In this document: one piece after another, positions 1 to 7,270 of the stretch
How the letters are laid out: every line of letters begins with the position of its first letter
Numbering within the stretch: position 1 is the first letter of the stretch
Source: Spirochaetaceae bacterium
Lineage (GTDB): Bacteria; Spirochaetota; Spirochaetia; Treponematales; Breznakiellaceae
Assembly (NCBI GenBank): GCA_031267955.1
Contig: JAIRYB010000198.1
Span: 1-9,924, forward strand
Length of the DNA stretch: 9,924 nt
Reading direction: 5' to 3'
The notes under the pieces: generated by a model
The model's database searches: none
What the model was told of the DNA's origin: nothing
Seen by the model: the letters and a program-made list of their open reading frames with translations, nothing else
Position numbers and translations under genes: made by a program

Positions 1-1001
1 TCGGCGTATTGGGTGATCGTGTTTACCAGACCCCCCACCTGGCCCAGGTTAAGCTCGAATTCCTGGCGGACCGGGGCGCCGTCCGCGCCGGGGGTAGCGG
101 GCTGCACGTCAAAGGCGACCTGCATGATCACCGCCCCCTCTTCCGGCGAGGCATTGCCCGCCGCGTCAACAACGCCGGCAAGGTTCCCCAGGTTGGAAAA
201 GTTTACCGTAAAGGTATTACCGTCGCCGGCCGCCGGGGCCGCATCGCCCAGCCCCACCGTGGCGTTGGTAGGATCGGCGTTCTCCGGGTCAACAGCAACC
301 GTGGCGGTCCACGCGTTCTGTTCCCCCGGTATCCGGCTGAATTCCACCCTCAGGGTGTGGTCCAGGCCGAAACTGTCGTAAACCTTGATCTCGGTACCCC
401 AGGTGCCTTCGATAATTTCGGCCTGGTTTGCCCCTTCCGCGATGAACGGGGTGCGCTTGTCAAGGTTGCAGGCAAAATTTACCGAAGTAGTAGCCCGGGC
501 GGCGTCCTTTCCCCCTATGGGGATGACGAGGTTCTCGATTTCCCGGGAGGTATCCATCACCTGGACTCCGTCAAGTTCCCGGGCCATCCAGCCCTGGACC
601 TTCATGCCGTTGCCGGGGTTCACAAAGACGCCGTCCCGGTCAACAGTAAAATCGCCGGCCCTGGTGTAGAAAACCTTCTCGCCCTCTTTTAGGATAAAGA
701 AGCCGGTACCGGAAATGGCCAGGTCCGTCCCGACCGCGGTAGTCTGGAGCGATCCCTGGGTGTGGATCGTGTCGATGGACGCGATGGACATCCCCAGGCC
801 CACCTCTTTCGGGTTTATGCCGCCCACTTCTTCCTGGGGCCTTGCCGCCGCGCTGAGCTGCTGGTAGAGCATGTCCTGAAAGCTCACCCTTCCCCTTTTA
901 AAGCCCGTGGTGTTAATATTGGATATGTTATTGCCAATCACATCCATTCTGGTCTGGTGATTCTGTAACCCGGAAACGCCCGAGTATAATGATCGCATCA
1001 T
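1..1001 (-). CDS. flgE: Flagellar hook protein FlgE (3' part missing, runs off left edge)
   Basis: FlgE polymerises into the hook, the universal joint between rod and filament; in spirochetes it works in the periplasm and is covalently cross-linked. The first 333 codons are present. The N-terminus MMRSLYSGVSGLQNHQTR, followed by a DVIGNNISNINTTGFK-type rod/hook/basal-body signature (about residues 20-35), is typical of FlgE. Residues Lys165, Cys178 and Asn179 fall exactly where T. denticola FlgE has its lysinoalanine-forming Lys165 and Cys178. I counted this by codon arithmetic from the ATG at 1001. A second ATG follows directly at 998; the first fits the family numbering and has an AAGGGG ribosome site (1010-1015) 8 nt upstream. 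The flgD stop is 12 nt upstream, so the two are co-transcribed and probably translationally coupled. The C-terminal D0/D1 part lies outside the window. Identification is firm. Confidence 0.96.
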   Translation of the reverse strand, partial: MMRSLYSGVSGLQNHQTRMDVIGNNISNINTTGFKRGRVSFQDMLYQQLSAAARPQEEVGGINPKEVGLGMSIASIDTIHTQGSLQTTAVGTDLAISGTGFFILKEGEKVFYTRAGDFTVDRDGVFVNPGNGMKVQGWMARELDGVQVMDTSREIENLVIPIGGKDAARATTSVNFACNLDKRTPFIAEGANQAEIIEGTWGTEIKVYDSFGLDHTLRVEFSRIPGEQNAWTATVAVDPENADPTNATVGLGDAAPAAGDGNTFTVNFSNLGNLAGVVDAAGNASPEEGAVIMQVAFDVQPATPGADGAPVRQEFELNLGQVGGLVNTITQYA

Positions 1002-1013
1002 GGCACTTACCCC

Positions 1014-1478
1014 TTATTTCTCAACCGTATTGGACGGCGAATCGTCGAAAACCTTGACTACCTGTTCCCAGGAATAGTAGCCGCCGTTCACCAGAATCTG
1101 CGGGGCGCCGCCGCCCCGGGCAACGGCTTTCACGGTACCCTGGACCATGTCCTCTCCCTCGTAGAGTTCCACGGATCTCCCCAGCGCCGATGTCGCCTCG
1201 TTGCCGGCAAGCATATCCGTAAGCCGCGCGAAATCACTGGCCATGCTTGTCATCTGATCCAGTGTCGAAAACTGGGCCATCTGCGCGATAAATTCCTTGT
1301 CTTCCATCGGGGCGGTGGGGTCCTGGTAGCTTAGCTGCGTGATCAAAAGCTTTAAAAAATCATCTTTTCCAAGATTCTGCTGGGGGTTTTTCCCCTGGTT
1401 TATTTTACTGTTGTGTTCTTTTACCGTCTGGGTCAGATCCAGCATATCCTGGGCGCTTAAAACCGATTGCAATGCCAT
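1014..1478 (-). CDS. flgD: Flagellar hook capping/assembly protein FlgD
   Basis: FlgD is the temporary cap that guides FlgE polymerisation at the hook tip. The protein has 154 residues. Its conserved core, about residues 36-75, contains LGKDDFLKLLITQLSYQDP, then APMEDKEFIAQMAQFSTLDQM, the signature of the FlgD N-terminal domain. The C-terminal part is short compared with enterobacterial FlgD, as is usual in spirochetes. I chose the ATG at 1478 because the family-like sequence MALQSVLSAQDML begins there and it has a near-ideal GAGG ribosome site 5 nt upstream. An in-frame ATG at 1523 also has an acceptable AAGGA site and would add 15 unconserved residues, so the start is not fully settled. The gene lies between fliK and flgE in the standard spirochete order. 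Confidence 0.94.
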   Translation of the reverse strand: MALQSVLSAQDMLDLTQTVKEHNSKINQGKNPQQNLGKDDFLKLLITQLSYQDPTAPMEDKEFIAQMAQFSTLDQMTSMASDFARLTDMLAGNEATSALGRSVELYEGEDMVQGTVKAVARGGGAPQILVNGGYYSWEQVVKVFDDSPSNTVEK

Positions 1479-1483
1479 TTTTT

Positions 1484-1488
1484 CCTCT
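1484..1488 (-). promoter_or_regulatory. Ribosome binding site that sets the flgD start
   Basis: On the minus strand AGAGG is followed by five A residues and then ATG at 1478. This spacing is better than or equal to that of the competing ATG at 1523, whose site is AAGGA about 5 nt upstream. Together with the conserved N-terminus it favours the shorter FlgD. Confidence 0.55.
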
Positions 1489-1549
1489 TTTTCGGGCAGC
1501 CCGGCATAGCCCGGCCGCCGCATTAAATTCCTTTTTTTAACGGCGCGCT

Positions 1550-3265
1550 TTACGCCAGCACGTTAACCTGCTGTTCCGCGCCGGAAAGCCAGTACGCCCC
1601 GGAACCGTCTTCCAGGGCCCCGGACGCGGCGTCGTAAGACTGCGCGGCAGGCCGTTCGGAAAAGAAGGGGCCCGCTTCCCCGTTCTCCCACTGCCCTTCC
1701 GCGCCGCCCCGCCCGCCGCCTGAAGCGACGGACATCTCCAGGGAAGCCCCTTCAAAACCGGAATCCACAAAGGCCTGTTCCAGCGAGCGAAGCTCCTGCT
1801 CAAACGCGCGCAGGGCCTCGCTGCTTTCCACAACGATTCGCCCCACTACTTTGTTTTCGGACATTTCCAGGCGTATCTTTACATTTCCCAGATGTTCCGG
1901 CCTCAGGGACAGCCTGATAAGCCCTTCCCCGCCGTTCTTAAGGACAAGCGAAGCGTGGCGCACAATATCGCCATTCAGGTTTTCATGCAGTTCCCGGGCA
2001 AGGGATTCGCGGAACGAAATCCTGCCCCGGATTTCCCGGTTATAACCCACTTCGGCCTGGCTGCGCGCCTGGGACTTAAGATCGACAATAATTTCCTGTT
2101 CCTGCCCGTGGTCCGGCGGGCCGTTGTTTTCGGCGTCCCCTTTTTCGGCCCCGGCAGCGCCGTCGATAGAACGGTCGATCCTGGGCGTAGTGCGGAAATC
2201 CCTCAGTTCCAGGTTAAGGCGGTCCTTCCGGCGCTCGCCCTTCCTGGCCTCTCCCGGCTCTTCCCTGCCCCCCTTCTCCGGGCGCTCGGGCGACAGGGAC
2301 TTTTGCTGCCTGGGCAGGGCGGCCAGTTCCGCCGCCGCGTCCTCCAAGCCGGCCCCGGCGGCTGTTTCCGTGTTTGCCGGTTCCGCAGCCCGCGCCGCCC
2401 GCATCCTATCCGCGGCAAGCCCGGCTGTTTCCTCCGGGCCAGGCCCCGCGCCGGACTCCCCGGCCGCCGCCATATCCGTTTCCCCGGACGCGCCTTCGCG
2501 GGAAGCCTCCCGGACAGCAGGGGAAGAATCCGCCCCGTCCGGTTTTTCCGTATTTTCAGCTTTCGCGGGCGCTTCGGAACGGGCCGGGCGGGAACCGTCC
2601 CTGTAACCGGCAAGGCCGCTGACCTTGCCGGTATCTTCGGCCACATCCGATTCCGCGGCAAGGACAGCGCCTGTATTCGCGCCCGGCTCTGTGTCCGCGG
2701 GAACCCCTTCCCCAAAGCCCGGAATTTCCTCAAAGCCCTCTCCGGGCGCGCCGGTTTTTTCCCGGCCCTGTTTTGCCCGGGCCGGGGCGTCTTCCGTATT
2801 TTCCGCGCTTTCGGCTGTTTCCGCCCCCCGGCCTTTGAGCGCCGGACCAGCGGGGCGTGTTTCCGCGTTTTTTTCGACAAAACCATCCGCGGCCACTTCT
2901 TCCGGCCGGATTCCCGCCCCGCCGTCAGGCCCGGGAGAATCCGCCTCCCCGGATACCGGGACGGATTCAGGGGGCAGGTCCGCATCGGGAGAAAACGGCC
3001 GGGCTGTATCCGGAAGGCGGCCGCCGTAAAGCCGGTCCGCTTCGCCGGACGGGGAAAAAGGCGCGCTTTCAGGCGGTACAAAGGCGGTTTCAACGCCGGG
3101 CTGGGCCGCCATATCAAGCAGGGCGGCAAAACGCCCGGCAAATTCAGGCGCTTCCCGCGCGCCGGGGCCGGATAGAATACCCTGGCTGGAAAGATTCAGG
3201 GGCGCGCCTGGAAAGAGCCCGCTTTGAAAAGGTTCATTTTGAATTTGGGGGGATAACTGCGTCAA
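1550..3265 (-). CDS. fliK: Flagellar hook-length control protein FliK
   Basis: FliK is exported through the flagellar secretion system, measures hook length and switches export from hook to filament subunits. The protein has 571 residues. Roughly residues 1-370 are low-complexity, rich in Ala, Glu, Gly, Pro and Ser and nearly free of aromatics, which fits a disordered ruler segment. About residues 410-515 form the Flg_hook domain: LIRLSLRPEHLGNVKIRLEM is its hallmark, followed by the VVGRIVVESSEALRAFE stretch. A Gly/Ser-rich tail of about 56 residues ends the protein. Translation starts at TTG (3265), supported by a strong GAGGAGG site. The gene is 86 nt downstream of flbB and 71 nt upstream of flgD, matching the flbB-fliK-flgD-flgE order known from Borrelia (where fliK is called flbC). 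The N-terminal part would not be recognised by similarity; the call rests on the C-terminal domain and context. Confidence 0.92.
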   Translation of the reverse strand: MTQLSPQIQNEPFQSGLFPGAPLNLSSQGILSGPGAREAPEFAGRFAALLDMAAQPGVETAFVPPESAPFSPSGEADRLYGGRLPDTARPFSPDADLPPESVPVSGEADSPGPDGGAGIRPEEVAADGFVEKNAETRPAGPALKGRGAETAESAENTEDAPARAKQGREKTGAPGEGFEEIPGFGEGVPADTEPGANTGAVLAAESDVAEDTGKVSGLAGYRDGSRPARSEAPAKAENTEKPDGADSSPAVREASREGASGETDMAAAGESGAGPGPEETAGLAADRMRAARAAEPANTETAAGAGLEDAAAELAALPRQQKSLSPERPEKGGREEPGEARKGERRKDRLNLELRDFRTTPRIDRSIDGAAGAEKGDAENNGPPDHGQEQEIIVDLKSQARSQAEVGYNREIRGRISFRESLARELHENLNGDIVRHASLVLKNGGEGLIRLSLRPEHLGNVKIRLEMSENKVVGRIVVESSEALRAFEQELRSLEQAFVDSGFEGASLEMSVASGGGRGGAEGQWENGEAGPFFSERPAAQSYDAASGALEDGSGAYWLSGAEQQVNVLA

Positions 3266-3271
3266 TCCCGG

Positions 3272-3278
3272 CCTCCTC
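3272..3278 (-). promoter_or_regulatory. Strong ribosome binding site for the TTG start of fliK
   Basis: GAGGAGG on the minus strand lies 6 nt before the TTG at 3265. No ATG or GTG lies nearby in frame, so this near-perfect anti-16S match defines the unusual start codon. Confidence 0.8.
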
Positions 3279-3285
3279 GTTGTTT

Positions 3286-3306
3286 GGGGACGATCCGCTT
3301 GTCCCC
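3286..3306 (-). other. Small hairpin in the flbB-fliK gap
   Basis: A perfect 6-bp inverted repeat, GGGGAC and GTCCCC, encloses a 9-nt loop. It sits 7 nt upstream of the fliK ribosome site in the 86-nt gap after flbB. No T-tract follows, so it is not an intrinsic terminator. It might act as an mRNA-stability or processing element separating flbB from fliK expression, or it may be chance in GC-rich DNA. Confidence 0.35.
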
Positions 3307-3351
3307 GGCTCAGGAAACCGGCATTCCCGCGTCTGAAGGCGCGGCAAACTG

Positions 3352-3984
3352 CTAATTCGATCCCGGTGGCTTCACAAGCATCTTGCGCTGGAGTTCGGCT
3401 ACCCGTTCAGCGGGCATCAGGGACATCCAGTAGGGAACCAGGGAATTGGCCCCTTCGCGCCGGGCGATTTCGTCGGTCATCCTGAGTACGTCGATAGCGT
3501 CCTGGTCTTCCATCGCATTGATGATCCCCACCGCCGCTTCCGGGGGCATCCCGGTAAGCTGGCGGGCATTCTGCTCGACGATCCTCTCTTTAGTTTCGGC
3601 GTCTTCGATCCTCTGGTTAAAGGAATTCTCCTGATCTTCCAGCGCTTTTTGCCTGAGTTCAAGCTCCTGGGCCATCTGCTCAATCTCGCCCCTGCGGCTC
3701 TCCAGGTCCTGCTCCAGCCTGTCCATCTCCTGCTCGCGCAGGGCCTCGGCCTCAAGGCGGACAGCCAGCCGTTCCGCGTCCAGGGAGAGGACATCGTCTT
3801 CCTGAAGCGGTTCCTGGGTCCGGCCCTCCCGCCCGATAAACCGGTAAAAGGGGGCCAAAACCGTCTTGGCGTCAATAAGGTTAATATAATCAAACCAGAT
3901 AACGCCCCCCGCCGCCATTACCAAAATAAGGACGAGGAGGACAATTATCCTGGGTATTATATGGGCGCTTCCGTAACCAGCCAT
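3352..3984 (-). CDS. flbB: Periplasmic flagellar collar protein FlbB (MotE-like)
   Basis: FlbB is the spirochete-specific scaffold of the collar that surrounds the periplasmic flagellar motor and helps recruit stator units. The protein has 210 residues. It has a short cytoplasmic start, one membrane helix (about residues 9-31, IIPRIIVLLVLILVMAAGGV), then the family-like WFDYINLIDAK stretch and a linker. A long charged coiled coil follows (about residues 60-135, heptads rich in Glu, Arg and Leu). The C-terminal domain of about 65 residues contains MPPEAAVGIINAMEDQDAIDVL, of the MgtE-N/MotE type. I chose the ATG at 3984, which has an AGGGAG site 4 nt upstream; an in-frame TTG at 4002 would lie inside the candidate promoter's -10 element. 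In Borrelia, flbB follows fliJ; here it follows accA and heads its own block. Confidence 0.87.
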   Translation of the reverse strand: MAGYGSAHIIPRIIVLLVLILVMAAGGVIWFDYINLIDAKTVLAPFYRFIGREGRTQEPLQEDDVLSLDAERLAVRLEAEALREQEMDRLEQDLESRRGEIEQMAQELELRQKALEDQENSFNQRIEDAETKERIVEQNARQLTGMPPEAAVGIINAMEDQDAIDVLRMTDEIARREGANSLVPYWMSLMPAERVAELQRKMLVKPPGSN

Positions 3985-4001
3985 AACACTCCCTGATTCC
4001 A

Positions 4002-4031
4002 ATTATTCCATCTTATCCGAATATCGGTCAA
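4002..4031 (-). promoter_or_regulatory. Candidate sigma70-like promoter for flbB-fliK-flgD-flgE
   Basis: On the minus strand TTGACC (4031-4026) and AATAAT (4007-4002) are 18 nt apart. This lies in the 134-nt gap between accA and flbB, and transcription would start about 11 nt before the flbB ATG. The leader would be very short but would still include the AGGGAG ribosome site. It is a pattern match only; read-through from the acc operon is an alternative or additional source of transcript. Confidence 0.42.
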
Positions 4032-4118
4032 GTAAGCGGCCGGAACCAGCGCTAATTCCGAATTCCAGCGGTTTTTCCGTATAATCCGGGGGCATTTCCG
4101 GCCGGGGGCCTGCGGATC

Positions 4119-5048
4119 TTAAAGATCGGCCGCTTCGTGAAAATGCCCGATCCGGCGTATCTTCTGGTTGCGGTAACGTACCAGGACCGCCGGGTTTCGC
4201 CGGGCAAGGCCGTCTATTTCTTTTACAAGAAGTTCCTTGAGGGTTTTGGCCATGCCATCCGGGTCTTCGTGCGCGCCGCCGCCGCTTTCGCCGATGATGC
4301 CGTTCACTACTTTGAATTCCAGAAGGTCGGCGCTGGTGATACGCAGCATTGCCGCGGCGTCCCTGGCCCTGGCGGCGTCCCTCAGCAAAAGCGACGCGCC
4401 CCCTTCGGGGCTGATCACGCTGTAGATTGAGTTTTCCAGCAGGTAGATCTTGTCCCCGACGCAGAGGCCCAGGGCGCCGCCCGAGCCGCCCTCGCCGATG
4501 ATGACGCACACTATCGGCGTCCTTAGCTGGCTGAAATCCCGGAGGTTCCGGGCTATGGCCTCCCCTATGCCCCGTTCCTCCGCGCCTATGCCCGGATACG
4601 CGCCGGCGGTATCGACAAAAGTGACGATGGGCCGGCGGAATTTTTCCGCCTGTCTTGCCAGGCGCAGGGCTTTGCGGTAGCCTTCCGGATTCGCCATGCC
4701 GTGGTTGCGGCGCAGGTTATCCTTGAGGGTCCGGCCTTTCTGGTTCCCCAGGACAGTCACCGGCCGCCCGGCGAGAAAGCCGATACCGCCCACAATGGCA
4801 GGATCGTCGCCAAAACAGCGGTCCCCGTGAAGCTCGACAAAATTATCGAAGACCTTTTCGATGTAGTCCAGCGCGTAGGGGCGCTCCGGGTGGCGGGCAA
4901 GCTCTACCCGTTTCCAGGTTTTCGCGGCCCGGGAACCCGCCTGTATCTTCGCCTCAAGGCGGGCCAGCTCCTCGCCGGCGCCTATCCCCGATTCTTCAAC
5001 AAGCCGGCGCAGTTCCTGTATTTTTTCTTCCAGCCCCGTTGTTTTCAT
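4119..5048 (-). CDS. accA: Acetyl-CoA carboxylase carboxyltransferase subunit alpha
   Basis: AccA pairs with AccD to transfer the carboxyl group from carboxybiotin to acetyl-CoA, giving malonyl-CoA, the committed step of fatty-acid synthesis in the cytoplasm. The protein has 310 residues, close to the usual size. Visible hallmarks are ELHGDRCFGDDPAIVGGIG (about 72-90), the DTAGAYPGIGAEERG stretch (about 146-160) and the oxyanion-type loop GEGGSGGALGL (about 185-195), followed by SVISPEGGASLLLRDA. The Cys often found in the ISPEGCAS motif is Gly here. The ATG at 5048 is 4 nt after the accD stop and begins the expected N-terminal helix; its ribosome site is weak (GGGG 12 nt upstream), so expression probably depends on coupling to accD. 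It is the last gene of the fabV-accBCDA operon; no clear terminator follows. Confidence 0.97.
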   Translation of the reverse strand: MKTTGLEEKIQELRRLVEESGIGAGEELARLEAKIQAGSRAAKTWKRVELARHPERPYALDYIEKVFDNFVELHGDRCFGDDPAIVGGIGFLAGRPVTVLGNQKGRTLKDNLRRNHGMANPEGYRKALRLARQAEKFRRPIVTFVDTAGAYPGIGAEERGIGEAIARNLRDFSQLRTPIVCVIIGEGGSGGALGLCVGDKIYLLENSIYSVISPEGGASLLLRDAARARDAAAMLRITSADLLEFKVVNGIIGESGGGAHEDPDGMAKTLKELLVKEIDGLARRNPAVLVRYRNQKIRRIGHFHEAADL

Positions 5049-5052
5049 AATT

Positions 5053-5931
5053 TCAAGATTCCCCTTTTCCCGGCTTTGCCGCGGCAGCGGGGAAAGATCT
5101 GTGCAGATCGACAAGGCCGGCGATGACGCGCCGCTGTTCCCGGCGGGGAACGATAAGGTCTACAAAGCCCTTTTCAAGCTGGAACTCGGCGCGCTGGAAG
5201 CCTTCGGGGAGGGTTTGGCGTATGGTGCCTTCTATGACCCGCGGCCCGGCAAAGCCGATGAGCGCGCCCGGTTCGGCCATGGCGACATCGGCGAGCATGG
5301 CGAAGGAGGCGGTGACGCCGCCCGTGGTCGGATCGCAGAGGACGATGAAAAAGGGGATGACCGCCTTGTCCAGTTCGGCGGCGGCGCTGGAAGTTTTCGC
5401 CATCTGCATAAGGGAGAATATCCCCTCCTGCATACGGGCGCCGCCCGATGTTGTGTAGATAAGGACCGGGAGTTTTTTTTCCGCGCCTTTGAGCAGGGCG
5501 CGGTTTACCTTTTCCCCCACTACGGAGCCCATCGAACCCCCCATAAAATTGAAGGACATCAGGCCCAGGATTAGGGGCCTTCCCTCTATGGTACAGAAGC
5601 CGGTAATCACCGCGTCTTTCACGCGGGCCCTAGCTTCCGCCTCCGACAGTTTTTCCTCGTAGCCCGCAAGGTCGATGGGGTTAAGGGAACGGAGGTTCGC
5701 GGAAAATTCGCGGAAGCTTCCCGGATCGGCGATATACTTAAGCCTTTCGGCCGGCTCCATACGGTAGTAAAAGCCGCAGGAAGGACAGGTCTTGAGCGCG
5801 GCGTCAATTTCTTCCAGGCTGTACTTCGCCCCGCATGAAGGGCAGCCGGGAACCGCGTCCGCCGCTGTTTGATTTATTGCCGTTTGATTTATTGGTGTTT
5901 CGTTTAACGCAGTTTTACTGTCAGAAGACAT
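5053..5931 (-). CDS. accD: Acetyl-CoA carboxylase carboxyltransferase subunit beta
   Basis: AccD forms the carboxyltransferase with AccA. The protein has 292 residues. A zinc ribbon is visible as Cys30-x2-Cys33 and Cys49-x2-Cys52. It is followed by the crotonase-like carboxyltransferase fold, with SFNFMGGSMGSVVGEK (about 126-141), SGGARMQEG (162-170) and TTGGVTASF (about 202-210). The first 25 residues are an unconserved, Asn/Gln/Thr-rich extension with an INQTA tandem duplication. The ATG at 5931 lies inside the end of accC (11-nt overlap) and has a strong GGGGAGG site 6 nt upstream, within accC coding sequence. This arrangement suggests translational coupling of the two enzyme halves. The stop is 4 nt from the accA start. 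Confidence 0.97.
   Translation of the reverse strand: MSSDSKTALNETPINQTAINQTAADAVPGCPSCGAKYSLEEIDAALKTCPSCGFYYRMEPAERLKYIADPGSFREFSANLRSLNPIDLAGYEEKLSEAEARARVKDAVITGFCTIEGRPLILGLMSFNFMGGSMGSVVGEKVNRALLKGAEKKLPVLIYTTSGGARMQEGIFSLMQMAKTSSAAAELDKAVIPFFIVLCDPTTGGVTASFAMLADVAMAEPGALIGFAGPRVIEGTIRQTLPEGFQRAEFQLEKGFVDLIVPRREQRRVIAGLVDLHRSFPAAAAKPGKGES
5867..5896 (-). repeat. 15-bp tandem duplication inside the 5' end of accD
   Basis: Two adjacent 15-bp units, gtttgatttattgcc and gtttgatttattggt on the plus strand, differ only in the last two bases. They keep the accD reading frame and encode INQTA plus a near copy, within a stretch clearly more AT-rich than the flanking coding DNA. Confidence 0.8.
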
Positions 5932-7270
5932 TTTCAGCCTCCCCGTTTATCTCTTCGTAGTAATGGGTTCCGAACCGGCCGGAACGGAATTTAGGATCGC
6001 GCATGACCAGCTTCTGTCGCTCCCTGTTGGTTCTGATTCCTTCGATAACCAGCTCGTCCAGGGCCCGGCTCATTTTAGCAATGGCGCGATCGCGGGTACT
6101 GTCGTGGACGATGAGTTTGGCAACCATGGAATCGTAAAAAGGCGGCACGCTACAGCCCTGGTAGAGGAAGCTGTCAAAACGGACCCCCGGGCCGCCGGGA
6201 ATTTCCAGGCGGGTGATCTTTCCCGGGGACAGCGCGTTGATACGGCACTCAATGGCCCAGCCGTCCAGGGATACCTTGTCAGGCTCAAGCTCCATGCGGC
6301 CGGCTGTGCAGGCGAGAATCTGCTCGCGGACAATGTCCGTCCCGGTGACAAATTCGCTTACCGGGTGTTCTACCTGGAGCCGGGCGTTTACCTCCATAAA
6401 ATAGAAGTTTTCCCCTTCTACAAGGAATTCGATGGTACCCGCCCCGGTATACCCAAGTTCGCGGAATAGATTTACCGCCCCTTCCGCCATGCGGGAGCGC
6501 ATCGTTTCCGTTACCCCCGGCGAAGGGCTTTCCTCGATAAGTTTCTGGTGGTTCTGCTGCACGGAACAGTCCCGCTCGCCCAAAACAGCGACGCTGTTCT
6601 TGTCCGCGAGTATCTGGAGTTCCACATGCCGGGGGTTTTCAAGATAGCGCTCGATAAAAACCGTATTGTCGGCAAAATTCGCCTCTGCCTCGGAGCGGGC
6701 CAGGGCGAAATTTCCCGCCAGTTCCTCCGCCCGCCGGACAACGCGCATACCCTTGCCGCCGCCGCCCGCCGCCGCCTTGATGATCACCGGGAAGCCGAGT
6801 TCCCGCGCCGCCTTAGCCGCGGCCTCCTCCGAATCCACCGCCCCGGCGCTGCCCGGCGTAACGGGAAGGCCGAAACGCCGCGCCGTATCCCGCGCAGCCA
6901 CTTTGTCGCCTAAAAGCTCGATGGTTTCAGGCGCAGGGCCGATGAAGGCAAACCCCCTGTCCCGGACAAGTTTCGCAAAGGCGGCGTTCTCCGACAGGAA
7001 GCCCACCCCGGGGTGGATTGCCCCGCAGCCGGCGCCGGCTGCCGCCATGATAAGGTTATTCCGGTTAAGGTAGCTTTGGGGGGAGGGCGGCGGCCCTATG
7101 CACACCGCGTAATCGGCAAGACGCACATGGAGGCTGTCCCTGTCGGCGGTGGAGTAAACCGCCACAGTTTCTATTCCCATTTCCCGGCAGCTCCGGATGA
7201 TCCTTACCGCGATCTCTGCGCGGTTGGCGATCAAAAGCCGCCGGACAGGTTCAGAGCCGCCTGACTTCAA
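5921..7270 (-). CDS. accC: Acetyl-CoA carboxylase biotin carboxylase subunit
   Basis: AccC uses ATP and bicarbonate to carboxylate the biotin on AccB. The protein has about 449 residues and shows all three biotin-carboxylase parts. The N-terminal domain has LIANRAEIAVRI (Ala replacing the common Gly). The ATP-grasp has the Gly-rich loop AAAGGGGKGM (about 166-175) and GERDCSVQQNHQKLIEESPSP (about 231-251). The catalytic segment is EVNARLQVEHPVSE (about 293-306), and the C-terminal domain includes YDSMVAKLIVHD. After ECRINA (about 341-346) the chain goes directly to SPGKITR; about seven residues usual at this point are absent. The start is uncertain. TTG at 7270 gives the family-like length; TTG at 7294 would add eight residues, and a TTG close to LIANR would shorten it. 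With TTG 7270, accC overlaps accB by 20 nt. Confidence 0.94.
   Translation of the reverse strand: MKSGGSEPVRRLLIANRAEIAVRIIRSCREMGIETVAVYSTADRDSLHVRLADYAVCIGPPPSPQSYLNRNNLIMAAAGAGCGAIHPGVGFLSENAAFAKLVRDRGFAFIGPAPETIELLGDKVAARDTARRFGLPVTPGSAGAVDSEEAAAKAARELGFPVIIKAAAGGGGKGMRVVRRAEELAGNFALARSEAEANFADNTVFIERYLENPRHVELQILADKNSVAVLGERDCSVQQNHQKLIEESPSPGVTETMRSRMAEGAVNLFRELGYTGAGTIEFLVEGENFYFMEVNARLQVEHPVSEFVTGTDIVREQILACTAGRMELEPDKVSLDGWAIECRINALSPGKITRLEIPGGPGVRFDSFLYQGCSVPPFYDSMVAKLIVHDSTRDRAIAKMSRALDELVIEGIRTNRERQKLVMRDPKFRSGRFGTHYYEEINGEAENVF

Noticed and set aside
9..692. Plus-strand open frame opposite flgE
   Set aside because: It is antisense to a clear FlgE sequence that is conserved residue by residue, and the product has no family features.
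1892..3175. Long plus-strand open frame (427 codons), and other long frames, opposite fliK
   Set aside because: Low-complexity Arg/Pro/Gly-rich product with no recognisable domain. It is created by the GC-rich, stop-poor complement of fliK, which itself has a real Flg_hook domain and a strong ribosome site.
4115..4127. Palindrome GATCTT-A-AAGATC over the accA stop codon as a terminator
   Set aside because: The stem is short and AT-rich with no following T-tract on the minus strand. It is most likely chance overlap with the end of accA.
4003..4509. Minus-strand frame overlapping the end of accA
   Set aside because: Arg/Pro-rich shadow of accA in another frame; it has no motif and covers the candidate flbB promoter.
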